Shown one piece after another: positions 10,753 through 23,300 of a DNA stretch of 64,000 bases. The notes below the pieces were generated by a model. It made no database searches. It had not been told where the DNA came from and was given only the letters and a program-made list of their open reading frames with translations. A program made the position numbers and the translations under genes. Numbering within the stretch: the first letter of the stretch is position 1; every line of letters begins with the position of its first letter. Source of the stretch: Volutella citrinella (Eukaryota; Ascomycota; Sordariomycetes; Hypocreales; Nectriaceae); the NCBI GenBank assembly GCA_034401135.1, contig JAWZSP010000007.1:1798001-1862000 (forward strand), written 5' to 3'.

Positions 10753-11505
10753 CTACCACGTCAGAGAAATGGCCTTTCCCTCGAGCTGGTAGCTCTCATG
10801 CTCAATCAGATGCTCCCACATCCAGCGGCCCACGTCTCCCCGCGAAATAACCCAGCCCACCTCCCTCCGCTCGACGCCGGTGCGGTGGTCCTCGACGCCC
10901 ACGCGCACCTTTCGCGCCGGCGCCTCCCAGTCGATGAGCAGGCTCGGCCGGACAGCCACCCAGCGCTCGCCACAGCCCGCCAGGTACTCCTCCATGACCT
11001 TCTTGTCCTCGTGCGGCGTCCGGAGCGCGTACTGGTAGAAGGGCGCCAGCGCGAGCGGCACGTCACGCCCGTGCTCCGAGATGCCCGTCGTGCTGACCAC
11101 GACTAGGAGCGGCCGGCCGCTGGCACCGTCGCCGTCGCGAAGCGCCTCGAGGCCGTCGAGCAGCGTGCTGACGCCTCTCTTGCACACGTCCGGGTCCTCG
11201 AGCGCCCACTTGCTCGGGCTCCACACGCCGCCGATGGAGCTGACGACCATATCAACAATACGGCCCGCCTCGACACCCGTTGTGAGCGCCCTCTTGACGG
11301 CCTCGACGTCGTGCGCGTTTCCCTCGAGCACCCGCAGGTTGGGCGGCATCTCGGCAAAGTGCGCGTCCATCTTGGCCGGGCGGCGGCAGAGGGCGACGCA
11401 CTCGTGGCCCGAGGCGACGGCGAGCTTGAGGCAGGCGAGCCCGACGCCGCCCGACGCGCCAAGGAAGAGGATCGTCTTGGGGTGCTGCGTGGGACTGGGC
11501 GCCAT
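10753..11505 (-). CDS. NAD(P)-binding Rossmann-fold protein (NmrA/atypical SDR type)
   Basis: This is an intronless frame of 250 codons from the ATG at 11505; the extension upstream uses a TTG and is not needed. Residues about 10-25 form the first beta strand and dinucleotide loop (KTILFLGASGGVGLACL, a GxxGGxG motif). ALCRRPAKM follows, where the Arg after beta2 suggests NADP(H) preference. Then come LRVLEGNAHD (acidic residue binding the adenine) and VVSSIGG. There is no YxxxK pair of classical SDRs in the expected place, so I assign it to the extended/atypical NAD(P)H-binding group that includes NmrA-like regulators and reductases. It is probably cytosolic. No neighbouring biosynthetic genes suggest a pathway. 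Confidence 0.78.
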   Translation of the reverse strand: MAPSPTQHPKTILFLGASGGVGLACLKLAVASGHECVALCRRPAKMDAHFAEMPPNLRVLEGNAHDVEAVKRALTTGVEAGRIVDMVVSSIGGVWSPSKWALEDPDVCKRGVSTLLDGLEALRDGDGASGRPLLVVVSTTGISEHGRDVPLALAPFYQYALRTPHEDKKVMEEYLAGCGERWVAVRPSLLIDWEAPARKVRVGVEDHRTGVERREVGWVISRGDVGRWMWEHLIEHESYQLEGKAISLTW

Positions 11506-12915
11506 TGTGTCCTTGTCTGACCAGTCTGTGCTGCCGTGTAGCTGTGGTGGCCGTGACGGCACTGACAATGGATGCTAGTGCTGCCGGTGATGATGTTGAT
11601 GATGTTGCTCCCTCCTAGCAGATTCAGGGGATGGCCCTCCTATTTATCAACTCGTCCGTCTCGCACCTCCTTGGTACCGTCCACGACGCATATCATGTCT
11701 TGGGGCGGCACTTGCAACGGCAGAGATGCACATCTGTGGCTCTCCCGTCCTCATCCCGCTGTTCACCTCTGGAGCCTCGCGCGCTTCGGCCTCGGCGACT
11801 TCGTTCTTTCGCTGACGCCGAGACTGCGCCACAAGACACCCACCAATATAATGCCCACGGGTGCAAGCAATTGGCTCCATTGATGCCAGGAGAGTGCGCA
11901 GTTGGTACGACAAGCCTCAATCAGCCCTTTCAGCCGTCGAGGCCAAACGTCATCTTCCTGAGCGAACCACAATCACGCTCCGCCACTCCTCAATACCATC
12001 GTTGAGCTGCGAGCCATCTTGCATGTCAGACTCGCAGAAGTAGTGGCAACCTCGGGGGTGCAGTGTGCAACCACGCCAGCTCCCATTCGCAGCATCAGTT
12101 CTCAGACACCATCCAATTGTGCATCCTCGGCCCCTTTGAAACCCCCCACTAACAATGGCATTGTCTTTAGGTTTCTTTTCTCCAGGCACTGCACGCCATC
12201 TCAGAGCCACAATATTGGGTGCCAGCAAACCAGGCCCATCATCTCATGTCCAGCGCCCACCTCGTCTTGGTCATGATGGTCAGCAGCGGCGGCATCGCCT
12301 GCATGGCACTTAATACAGGTCGCCGAAGATGTTGCGCCGGCCCGCCCCGAAGACCCACGTACTCCGCCGGGCGTCATCGGGGTGGGCCTCCGGGCTGGGT
12401 GCCGTGTCGGGTCCAAGACATCCGCGTCCCGGTGCACCGCATCGATGAAAAAAATCGGCTTCTCTCTGCCTCGAGGGCTGGAAGACACCTTCAATAGAAT
12501 TATCACACATTTTATTGCTGTGTACGTACTTCTCATAATAAAAAAAGAAGAAGAAAAGGAGCCATTGACGATCAGCGCCACAAATTTGTACAAGAATATG
12601 ACATTTCTGTACCTCCGCGTCCGTCTTTGGTATAGGGAATGGACGGCCGAGGCCATTACCTCCACTTGCTTATTGTGTACTTCACCCCGGGCCGGCTGTA
12701 TAACTGCGTGACAGCAAAGCACAGGCGGCCACCCCCTTCCCATGACAAAACAACGAAAGAGCAACAAATACCGAATATAAACCACTGGAAGAACCAAGTA
12801 AATACAAGGGATCAGACGCGCCGGCCTGAGGACCACCCTTCATCGGAAATGCAAAACCCGCAATGATGCTTTGAAAACCAGGAAGCAAGCCAGATCTGGC
12901 CGAGACGCAAGACCA
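11506..12915. other. Intergenic, no supported gene
   Basis: The interval carries the upstream region of the Rossmann-fold gene and the 3' untranslated region of the CRH gene. An A-rich stretch occurs at 12535-12600. Open frames up to 211 codons on the minus strand (12201..12836) read as untranslated sequence, with no compositional or motif support. Confidence 0.55.
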
Positions 12916-14492
12916 TTACAGCCAATACAGAGCGCAGCCAGCAATGATGATGGCAAGGGCACTAGCACTGGTGCGCGTGCTACCGCTGGAGCCATTTCCG
13001 TTGCTGTTTGTGTTCTTGTTCGAGGTCGCTTTGTTGCCGCAGTCCTGGTTGAATGAGCCCGTGTTGCAGTTGGTGGTGTCGGCCTGCTCCGTGTTGCCCA
13101 TGTCGCCAGGGGTGTTGGAGCTGCCCGAGCTGCCAGAGCCGCCAGAGCCGTCAGAGCCACCGCTGGTCTTGCCAGAGTCGGCCTGGTTTCCAGGGACGTT
13201 GCTTCCACCAGGGATGCTTGCCGAATCGGGGGTGCTGTCATCCTTCTTGCTGTCATCCTTCTTGCTGTCGTCCTTCTTGGAGTCGTCCTTCTTAGTGTCG
13301 TCCGTCTTGGGCGTGTCCACCTTCTTGCCCTTCTCGGGGTCAAGACCAGTAGCCTGGAGAGAGGCGACGATAGTCGACTTGTCGCCGTCCTTGATGGCAT
13401 CGCTTTTACCGCTATCCTTGGTGTAGACGTAGCTCGTGCCCTTGTTGGTGCCTTCGCCGTCCTTGGCGTTGTAGCATTGAATCTCAACATCGGAGAAGGT
13501 GGCGTAGTAGTAACCGCCGTTCTTGACATCCGGGTGGTTCCAGTCAATCTGACCTCCAGCCCAGTCAACAGTTCCCTTGGCGTTGCTGGCAAGACCACCG
13601 GGCCAGAGAGACAGCTGGACGCGAGCTGGGGTCTGGGGATAGTCAAAGTTCTTCGACGTATCATTATAGGTGTCCTTCTTCTCCTTGACTCGGCCAAGCT
13701 TGCCGTCGATATACCACTCAATCTTCTCGGGGGTCCAACGGATCTCAAAGTCGTGGAAGTTCTCGAAAGTGTCGGTTGAGCTGAGGTTTCCCGTGTTGTG
13801 GTCTGGTGCATGTGTTAGCAAGGCAGAGCTCACTTGCTAGCAGTGCGATATGTGCCCGCAAAAGCGTCGACTTACAGTTGGTAATACCCTGGAAGTAGTA
13901 GTTGGTCTGGGTGGTCTTGAGGTCCACTCCGATCCATTCGAAATCGATTTCATCCTTGACGTCAGAGAACAGGATGAAAGCAGTAATGACACCAGCACCA
14001 CGGCTGGTCTTGAGGCGGGCCTTGACGTTGCCGTACCACATGTAGACAGTCGAGGAGAGAACGGTGCCAACACTGTCCTTGGGCATTGTCAGAAGGAGAT
14101 TGTCGTTGTAAATGGTGGGTTCGCCCGAGGCCATCCAGTCGGCCTTGGTAGAATCGCCGAGGTATTTGCTGATATCAGCAACCTTGTCGAGGCTGTTCAT
14201 CTTCATCTTGCGGTCCTTGCAGACGGGAGCAGGGACGCAGGAGTCGAGCGTGTTGGACATGAGGGGGTCACAGCCACCAAGACAATACGCGCCAACACCG
14301 CATTCACCGTAGGCTATACCAGAACATTAGCAATCGGGTTCACGACGTTCGGTGTACGACGGATGGGCGGGGGAAGGTGGACGTACTGGAGCAGCATGGC
14401 GTCTCCTTGGGGCACTTGTTTCCCAAGGAGCACTTGACGGCCAGGACCGAGGAGGCGCCCATGAGGGCGGCGAGAGCCAGAGAGGGCAACAT
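12916..14492 (-). CDS. GPI-anchored GH16 chitin-glucan transglycosylase (CRH family) with CBM18-like domain
   Basis: There are three exons: 14492..14387, 14313..13876 and 13802..12916 (introns 73 and 73 nt, donors GTACGT and GTAAGT). Together they give 476 codons. Layout: signal peptide 1-18 (MLPSLALAALMGASSVLA); a cysteine-rich chitin-binding-like module about 21-61 (CPKETPCCSTYGECGVGAYC); and a GH16 catalytic domain with the CRH motif D156-E157-I-D-F-E161, E157 being the expected nucleophile and E161 the acid/base. A WTPEKIEWYIDGK and ARVQLSLWPGG block follows, as in Crh1/Utr2. Next is a Ser/Gly/Asp-rich stalk with KKDDS tandem repeats, and finally a GPI-attachment tail (SASALAIIIAGCALYWL). 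Known role: cross-linking chitin to beta-1,6/beta-1,3-glucan in the cell wall. The C-terminal stalk contains additional cysteines (NCNTGSFNQDCG) before the anchor. Model and function are both well supported. Confidence 0.92.
13238..13301 (-). repeat. 15-nt tandem repeat encoding KKDDS
   Basis: Four to five near-identical 15-base units lie inside exon 3 of the CRH gene. They encode a highly charged KKDDS repeat in the Ser/Asp-rich stalk between the enzyme domain and the GPI site. Copy number of such coding repeats commonly varies between strains; here that is an inference. Confidence 0.85.
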
Positions 14493-17400
14493 TGTGAAGG
14501 CGAATTAAAATAAGATTCTGTGTGCGATAACTGCTGCAAGATTGGAAATATTAAAGCGGGCGTTGACAGTGACGCGCTGGAGAAGTTTGTCGACAGGTTG
14601 CGGGTAATTAAGCTGAGGACGTTAGGATATTAGGTTCGAATTGGCAGGTACGACAAAGACTGTCGTCGGGCAAGCACAATCAAGCGAGTGATTTGCAGGC
14701 GTCTTTGACGGCGAAAAAGAAGCCGTCCAACAAGAGCGAGCGTCAATGCAGTCCGGAACTCGGACTCGGCACGAGGTTAAAGCGAGAGTGAATCGAGGGC
14801 GGCAAGATGTTTTGTGTTGGAACCACCTCAGGAACGATGGATGACTGGAATGCCAGACAGCGAGTGTGACAAAGACAAGAAGCCGTCGCGTCTCGCCCCG
14901 TAAGCCAGGTACAGTGCAGTAAGCGAGGTGGATGTCTCTCCTGAGTCGTCTGATGCGCGTGGGCGGTTTTTTCACTCCCTCCAGTAGCAGTCGAGGTGGT
15001 GACAGCACAAAACGAGAGAGGACGGGTGGGAGAGGAAAGCGAGCGTGTGGCGCGGCCGTTGAGAAATGGCGTAGCCTCGGGGAAGTGAGGAATAGGATGC
15101 ACAGATACAACGACTGTGGGCACGAAGGAAAGGGAAGGGATTACAATCAAACGAGGGCAAGATTAGGAGGGGGCCTAGGAGGAATTACTCTAGTTTGACG
15201 GAGGCACGAGGAGGAGACGCCGGCAAGGCAGATGAACCGCCAGTCCCGGGGGGGGTCACTCCTCACTGGCAAGGACCTGGAAAAACAGGAAATTAACAAG
15301 TGAGGTGATAGTCCAGATAAGGCACCGCTAGTCCGTACTTGTTCTAGACCGGGCGCTAGACCGGCCCATCCACCCGCATCGCCTCAGGTCTCCTCGCAGA
15401 GGATACGAAAAGGAGCGTCCAGCCCCAGGCTCCCCTAGCAGCTTGTGCACTCGCTAGACAAGGCTAGCAGGCTAGGGCAAAACCTGGAGATGCGGACTCC
15501 TCCCTCGAGTCCTTGAAGCTTCTGCCTCATCGTCCCCCTGCCTCGGTCCCAATTGGCCCCCTTAAGTGGCCGAGGCCCCGCCTCCAAGAGCTCGGCTTTC
15601 TGCCACCCGACCCACGCTGGGTTTTGCCTTTGTCCCTTACGAGGCGCCGAATAATACCGCGTGACTCCAGCCCGTCAAAGACCGACAATCGCCGCCAGAG
15701 GGAGCTGTCTGTCGGACCGTCCTGCGTGACAATCACCGATGGCCCGGGCTGTGCTGAGGACAAGCAGGATGAATGTGCTTCTTTTCTTTCTTTTGTTCCT
15801 GTAGTGAACCACTCGTGCATACGCCACGCATAAAATTAGCCTGGAAACCTGTCTCACTACCCACACTCATGAGAAACACGCGCCTACTGACAACGGGACA
15901 TAATGTAGTCATCAATAATTAATACGGCTACATATAGAAATGGCCAACAGGTGAGCGAATGCTGCCCTAGCGCCCCTCGTATTTCCTTCAGTCAACCTCG
16001 AGCATGGCGCGCTTGGGCCATTAATTTGCAAGAGGTCCTGGCCTGGTCTCGCCGCCGCCTCGCGTGACTTGTTTGCTTGCCGGCTGCCGATCCTCAGGCC
16101 CACAACGACGTGCACGCACCAGTCTCGTACGCCACAAACAGGCCTCCTCTCGGCTGTGTTGGAAGTTTGAGAGCAAGGACAACCAACACGGCAATCCAAT
16201 GCGTCCAGGAACGAACTTCTCATGGCTGCCAACCCCGTGGCCGCCTATTGCCTAATCGCCGACCTCGAACGTATGGTATTGGCTGACTGTCGCTGTCGGG
16301 CGTTGGGGTGGCGTCGCGGGAGGGCGGCAGCTAGATCTTGTCACCAGCATCATGCATGAATCCAGCGTGACCACCAACCACCAGTCAGACCGTTTTTTCA
16401 GACGCGGCCCATTGGACGGCCAACGGCTGCAGTGCCTGGAGGTCCGCGAATGACATGCCAAATGCCAAATATCAATTCAACGAGCTGAAATCCCATTATT
16501 CCACAGCTAGCCGTCATATAAAGTCCAGTTTCATCTCTTCCGGAATTGATGGACCGTCTTTGTAGAGTCAGATTCTAGGCAGAATCGTCACAATAGGGTC
16601 ACTTTGAGGAACCCCGCAGCAATTACAATAAAAACAGCGAGGAATAACAAGCGCGATACAACAGCAGAAAATACCACAGCGATGGCAGCAAAATCAGGAA
16701 CAAGGACAAACCCGCATGATGCCCAGTCATCGGGATCCTATCTAGGGTCATAGCGGTCGCCACCAACGGTCACGCCGAGGCTGTGGCGTACATATAGCCG
16801 TATGTAAACTATGGAAAGCTGGTGGTGAGTAAAACAAGAGAGAGCTTGAAGCTTTATGTATCGGGCATGTGAAGAATATTTATTATTCACCCAACTGAAT
16901 TCCATTTGCTTTCCATGGGCACAGAGGCACGCAACATGCATTTTGAAGGTTAAAGGCATAATCCAAAAGCTATATACAGGTTGCTCTGCTTAGGCTACCA
17001 CTATCCGCAATATCTCAGTTCAAGCACTCGCCGTGTCCAGGCTAACTCAGCCAGAGGTATCTATATATCTTAGTAGTTTGGCAGCCACAGCACCGAGTCG
17101 CCGCTACAGCACTATCAGGACATGCTTGAGGATATGTTTCGAATATCCGGGGGATATCAAGAGGCTTTACAGTTGTGGGTCCCCGACACCCCCCGTGTCC
17201 TGCTCTGACACCTTAACCACTTTCCAACCGTACTGGTAGCCAACTTCAACGAGTATATTGTATATTCGGACTCACGACTAAGTTTTGGGGAGTTTCCTTG
17301 TATCAGAACCCACTGTATTATACTGTGCCCGGATAGATGGTGCGACTGCGAGTGGGTACATCTCAATTCCGGGAGCGGCTTAATTACCAGGGTGTTGAAG

Positions 17401-18907
17401 AGATCCGGAACTTTGCGGTTCTTGGAACGAGTCGAGCGTCTTCCAGTGGTTTGTTTGAATTATCCTCTATCGTTTTATCAGATGACCTTGACTACACAAC
17501 AAAAAGCACAGCCTTCCTTGCAAAAGCCATGTATGTCTGTAAGTGCAACTCGTGGGCTTCGTGAGCTCCAGTGAGCAGACGCTGCAATCAAACCGTGAAC
17601 CCTCAATATTCATGGCAATACTTTTGCAAAAGAAGTCGTATTGAGCGAACTGTCTCAGGGCGTCTTCGACAGGTCACTCCGCGGAGCTGGGCGGGGTCAT
17701 CAATTCGCCCTACTCCGCATCACTGCCTGTCTGACTTCACTTGCAGAGAGGATCGCGATACAAACTACCAACCACACTATTGTCCCTTACAATTAGCCAT
17801 ATCCTAGCCCGGATCAATGGGTCGGTTGAGCCAGCCAAAGACTCGAAGAATCACCCAACCTGGAAGGCTCGGAGTCCTGACTGCTCTGCGGGAGGGGGAG
17901 CCAAGGCAGTTGGTACAGAACATGACGAGGAGTGGACTCGGTAAAGTCAGCGGAGGTTCGGCGCCAAGTTATTGTGGCCATTGTGGCAGTCAGACCAGCC
18001 CACACCATTACCCCAGGGCATACTGGTGGTCACCCTGTGCTGTCTGACAAACCTAGACGCCTTCACACATATGCTGCTGGTGCATGTTGAATTGTTAAAA
18101 TCACGGCGGAAGTGAGGTAGGTCATCCACAGACCCCAAAGTTGTAGGCGCAGACCAAAGCAAGAATTCAGCGTTGGGGTATAACTATCACCGACCCTAGG
18201 CAATACGAACAGTCTCGCCTCCATCCGTCCATCCAAATGAAGAAGAGAAAAAGAGAACAAATGCCACAGACAACAGCCCGGTTTCTTCCACCGGGCCCCG
18301 TTTTGCAACGGTTCCACCACCACATCTCTCCGGGCAATTACAACAACCCATTATTGAGGCCGTCCAACAATCCACAGGACCACGTATTACGACGCTGGCC
18401 CCCAGTCCGTACAGGCACCAGCAATTTGTTCCGCCGACTGGTCATGGAGCCCCAGTTGCCCTGCTCCTGTTGAAATCTTAGGGATACGCACGCTCCACAA
18501 GTGAGTCGCATACCGCCTGATAGTAACGACTGTCCCTCGTTCGTTCAGCCGCGTTTGGATGAGGGTCCATCATGACAGGCCTTATGAACCACCGATTCCA
18601 TGTCGTGTGGCGGGCGGTTAGGCATTCTCTGCACACAACCTCATCCCTCAAGGTCCCGAGACATAGTGGAGGAGGATAGAGATTAAACAATTTCAAAGCG
18701 AAATGTAAGAAAGAAAACGCCGCAATTCCGATCCTCTCGAGTGTTTTTTTGAGTCTTTTGCAATTTATTATCGTCTCATTATGAGCTTGAATGACAGCCA
18801 CGCCGAGATGGCAAGTCTGTGCATTCTGATGCTCGTCAAGATCGCCTCTGTTTGGTGTGCCGTAGCTGCCTAATAAGAGTGCGAATTGCATCATTGAGCT
18901 TCCAGGC
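14493..18907. other. 4.4-kb region with no supported gene
   Basis: The region is flanked by the CRH promoter and the 3' end of the SANT/Myb gene. The first kilobase is purine-rich on the plus strand (pyrimidine-rich on the minus), which fits a long CRH promoter/leader. The rest has open frames under about 140 codons without motifs. I looked for tRNA B-box sequences (GGTTCRANNCC) and found no cloverleaf-compatible match. I see no terminal repeats or transposase fragments. Confidence 0.5.
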
Positions 18908-20311
18908 TTATCGGCCCTTAGAGTTGGCGAAGAGCTCTGTGGATTTCGTCAGTACCATTCAGCCAGACATAGGACAAGTGAGTATGCACATACCAGGGAA
19001 ATGCTCCTTGGCATATTGTTCGCACGCCTGTAAGTGAATATGATTAGTATGATCCATGCTGGGGCGCAGACTCGATTTCTCTTACCTTTGCGGGCTTGCC
19101 AACCTTCTGGCCAATGGTCTTCCACTTGTTGTTCTCGTACTCTTTGATGGCGTTCATAAGTGCTTGGCTCTGCAAAGATTATCTTGGTCAGCTTGCTGTC
19201 TTACAATCACAATGCGGAAAGTAGAATGTACCTCGTCCTCGGCAAACTCAGCATAGTGCATGTCCTAGCATCTGGTCAGTATTCGAAAAATGCCTTGTCA
19301 GCCAACATCACCTACCTTGTACCAATGCTTCTTGACGGATCCTTCCGTTCGGGTGGGGAACGTCTGGTGCATCACATGTCAGTTGTGGTCCCACAGCGCC
19401 TGCCTTGATACATACCTTAGCGATCTCGGCCCAGCTATTGCCAGCATCTCGCATCTGCTTGAGGCGCAACTCTTCTTGGGGAGTCCAGGGAGTGTTGGTT
19501 CTGCTCTTCTTGGCCGGCGGCGGGGCTACCGGCGCTGAATTGGCCTCCTCTGTGGGTGCCTGAGGCTGTGCCACGGCGGCAGCTTGAACAGCAGGAGGTG
19601 CAGGCGCTGAAGGCTGGGCCTGGGCAGGAGTAACGGGAACTGGAGGGGCAGCTGTCGCCGGTGGGGGAGCGGCGGAAGGGGCCGGGCGCTTCCGCTGCCG
19701 GCCACCTTGAGCGGGTGTCGGCGTCGGCGTTTGTTGCTGAGAAGGGGGGCCATTTGGAGGTTGCTGAGGAACATTCATAGGAGGTGGGACGGATCCAGGA
19801 TGGTGCTGCTGCTGAGGTGCCATATTGGGCTGGGGAGCGCCGTAAGGAAAGCCCATACGCTCGTTACGGCGGGCCATGTCCGCCTGGTATGTATGAGGGT
19901 TGCTATTGAGGCAGACCGGTCAGTAAACTCGCCTGGACCGCGGGGCATGAGAGTCGGCATGGCATCCCATGATGGCCAACGAAAGAGAAAGAGCCGGGGG
20001 CGGTCTGCAGAACCAAAGACGAGGTAGCCCAAAGTCTCGAGGACGCAAATGACAGCGGGACATTTTAAAGCGTTGGCCAAAGGCCGCTTGGTGATACACA
20101 GCAGCATTTGGGGGAGGATGTGGCAGACAGGGATGAAGGGTCCCAAAGGTACAAGAGTGAACCACGAGGCGCAGTTACCCAGACGCCAGAGGCTGGTGCA
20201 AGTTGAGGTACAGGGAACAAGGAAAGGATGTACTCACTGCATGTCATTGGGCTGGTGTGTGGAGTTGGAGTAGACGTACTCCGGCACGGGGCCGACCTGC
20301 CATTGCTCCAT
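18908..20311 (-). CDS. SANT/Myb-like DNA-binding protein
   Basis: There are seven exons: 20311..20238, 19902..19416, 19363..19316, 19264..19232, 19169..19086, 19027..18994 and 18936..18908. All have GT-AG borders and sum to 262 codons. The N-terminal two thirds is Gln/Pro/Ala-rich and disordered (MEQWQVGPVPEYVY at the start, then QQQ and PAPPA tracts). The C-terminal part holds two helix-turn-helix repeats. The first runs NTPWTPQEELRLKQM, NSWAEIAK, then RTEGSVKKHWYKDM. The second runs SQALMNAIKEYENNKWKTIGQ, VGKPAKACEQYAKEHFP. The Trp spacing is of Myb/SANT type and suits a nuclear DNA-binding or chromatin protein. The protein ends ELFANSKGR. Intron 1 (335 nt) is far longer than the other five (51-62 nt). 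Five short exons split the DNA-binding region. Target genes are not inferable. Confidence 0.88.
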
Positions 20312-23300
20312 TTTCTGCCAGGCAAATGTCAGCAATCAAGTCTCACGCGCGACACAAGCACACCGGAAAATAAGCTTGAATAGATGAAAAAAGAGCGTGA
20401 AGGGGGAATAGGAAAGTGCATGTCTCCATCGTTGAGCGGGTCGAGCTGAAGCCACCAAGCAGTGACGGTCACATTGGCAGCCAGGGCTGATCAGCCATAC
20501 ATGCAAGCGTGGGAATGAGGAACACCAGCTGGGCACGCGTGGTGGCCACATAAGGCCACGAGCGGTCTCAGTCAAGCATCGCAGCGATGTGGGGGGACAA
20601 TGGATAGCAGAAGCAACGGCGTAAGCCAAAGATGGGTACATCAGTCCTGGTGGGATGAAGTCGATGAAGGACATCAATGGACGTGGTGACGGGCTGGCGC
20701 GGGTAGCTCGCGACGCGCCGAGGATGGCGAGGATGCGCCGGCATGGCATCAACATTGGCAAGGAAAGATAAGGAATAGTACTTACGAATAAGGTAGCTTG
20801 GGGTCAAGTTTCCACAAGATACATGCAACGCCGAAACGACGTTTCGACAACCACTGGGGCAAGTAACGTGCGCCCGGGCTGTGGATGCTGGGGACAAGAC
20901 AGATACACGAACTGGGCCTGGCGGCGCGAATGCGTGTCTGGGTATTTGATGGTCTAGGAGGGACCAGGGGGAGAGATGTTAGCAGAGGGACCACACAGTG
21001 ATGGGCGGCGAGTGGTGGCAGGCAATTCGGCGCGGCCCTGTGCAAACCAGGCAGGGACAAAATCGCGGAGACTCGGTGAGAGGGCAAGGTAGGGGAAGGT
21101 CAACGACGGCCACGGTGGGCGGTGGGTTACGCCGTGTCGTGCGTGTGCGCGCGTTGCAGCGTTTACCTCGTGCGCTGTGACCTGTCGTGCTTCCGTGGCC
21201 AAATCGAGCCAGGCGAACAGGATAAGCACAACGCGCGTGGAACTTGGAAGGGAGGGGGGGTTGGTTTGCAGCTGGCCGGCAGCAACATGGCTGGGGGTGT
21301 GGCTTGGCTGGCCAGGCTTGGCCGAAGCGCCCGAGGGTCGAGTGTAATGCGGAATTGCGCGGGTGGGCGGTGGCGACGAAATGGAAATGCTCACTCACCA
21401 GAGGAAAGTCAGTCAGACAGGATGGAAACAAAGTCGGTCAGCCAGCAAAAAGCGACGCGGATTTGACAGCGTTTGCAGACGGGGGCGCGCGCTGTGCGAT
21501 GGATGGATGCGCAGCGGTGGGTGGGGAGAGGCGGACAAGAGGCCCGGCAGCACCAGGTCGGGGGCAGTCGATGGACAGCAACCGACACGACAACGGCGAC
21601 GCGTGCAGAGGGCAACGGCGACGATGGCGAGGGCCTCGAGTTGCTGGCGGCGACAGATGTTGCTATCGATGCAGTGGATCCCGCCAGAGGGTACGATGAG
21701 GTTTGGTGACGGTGACAGGACCACGAGCGAGGCCCGACGATGGATGGATGGTACTTCGACACGAAGTAACTCGGGCAGGACCTGGGACCTGGGGGTGGAA
21801 GGTGGTCGATGTTTTGGACTGGTTGCCCTTTTTCTGGTGAAGGGGGGAGAAATGGGGGAGGAAGATTTTGGGCACGGCGCGACAAAGGCTACATGCTGAC
21901 CCTGGGCGAGAAAGTGGGTCCCTCGGTGCGGAATATGTGGGTCTTCGCGTATGTGCACTGTATTAGCACCGTCCCAGACCGAACGGAGTCCAGCAGTAGC
22001 ACAGTGCGGCTTCGTCGATCACGGGAAGCGGGGACGCGCCATGCACGGGCCATTTCGTGCAAGTCAGCAATGTACCCTCTGGTACGTACCTCGCGTACCC
22101 TCGTACCTTACCCCTAGTACATGACTGGTTCCCATGTCGCCAACGCGCGCCCTTGGCTTGCTTGGGGGCAGTTGATACGGTCAGCCACAGGTCCAGTGAC
22201 TTCAGATCCTCGGTTGCCAGCGAACTGGAGCACTGCCGTCGCCAGCTGGCCTGATGGCCCTGGCTGCACAGCTGATGGTCATAAACATATCTCATGAGGA
22301 GCGCGTTTCCATCACCAGACAGCATCAGCAACTTTAGATAATCCCGCTTTTCCCGTGAGGAGAGAGCCGCGGCCATTTCTGCACATGCACGCCATGCGGC
22401 GGCTCGCCTGATTCAACCAGACCGCGTGCTCGCAGAACGTTCTTCTCCCCAGAACACCAGAGCTAATTGCGGCACGCATCGACTGCCTTGACTTGCGCCA
22501 TTCTGCAACCCAGAGCCAGACAGCTGCTTGCTTGTCGTTTGGGACAAGATCAGTACCAACTTGCAGTACCACGGCGCCAGGTAGCAGTACTCGACAGCGG
22601 CTGAAGAGTACCCCAACGTCCTTGGGCAATAAGGCTGCCAATAAGGCAACAGATCGGGTGGGAGGTACGAAGGGTACATTGAATGTTGACCCATCTTGGC
22701 GGGCAGAGAGGCTGATGGGAGCAGGTACAGGCCTGCAGCGTACCTTGGAGACTGCGCAGAAGCCTCTCCAAGTCCCCATTTGCGTGTTTAGCTCCACCAG
22801 CTGCTTGCATCAACGACATCCAGAATGCACGTGCCAAGCTGAGGCTGCTTATCCATCTGCGCTCATGTGGAGGAGCTCAGCATTTCATGCATCCGATGGC
22901 TTTAGCAGCTTCTGCGCGCTCTCGCCTGGCATTTCATCAGTCTTCGCTCAGGTTGTGCGTCGACTTGGCAACTGGGACCACGTCATCCTTCCCGTCATTC
23001 GCCCCTCACCTCGCGTAGCAACGCCTTAAGCTTTTGCCCTACCTCTCAGAAGCTGGCAGAATTACCCGACCCAGTCCCAGCCCTATGAGAGTGAGGACAT
23101 TCGTCAACGGGTACTGGGATATAATAAGTTCCCGTCTTTTGACACGTTCATGTATCCTGCACCAGGCACCGCGATTATGGGGCGGGATCGAGCCGCAAAC
23201 GCAGATGTGCAAGGTGCTCCACTCGAGGTACCTGACAGTACACGGCCATCTGGGGGTCGACCGAGCTAAGATCGTGACCTTCAGCCTTGGTACCTGTGCA

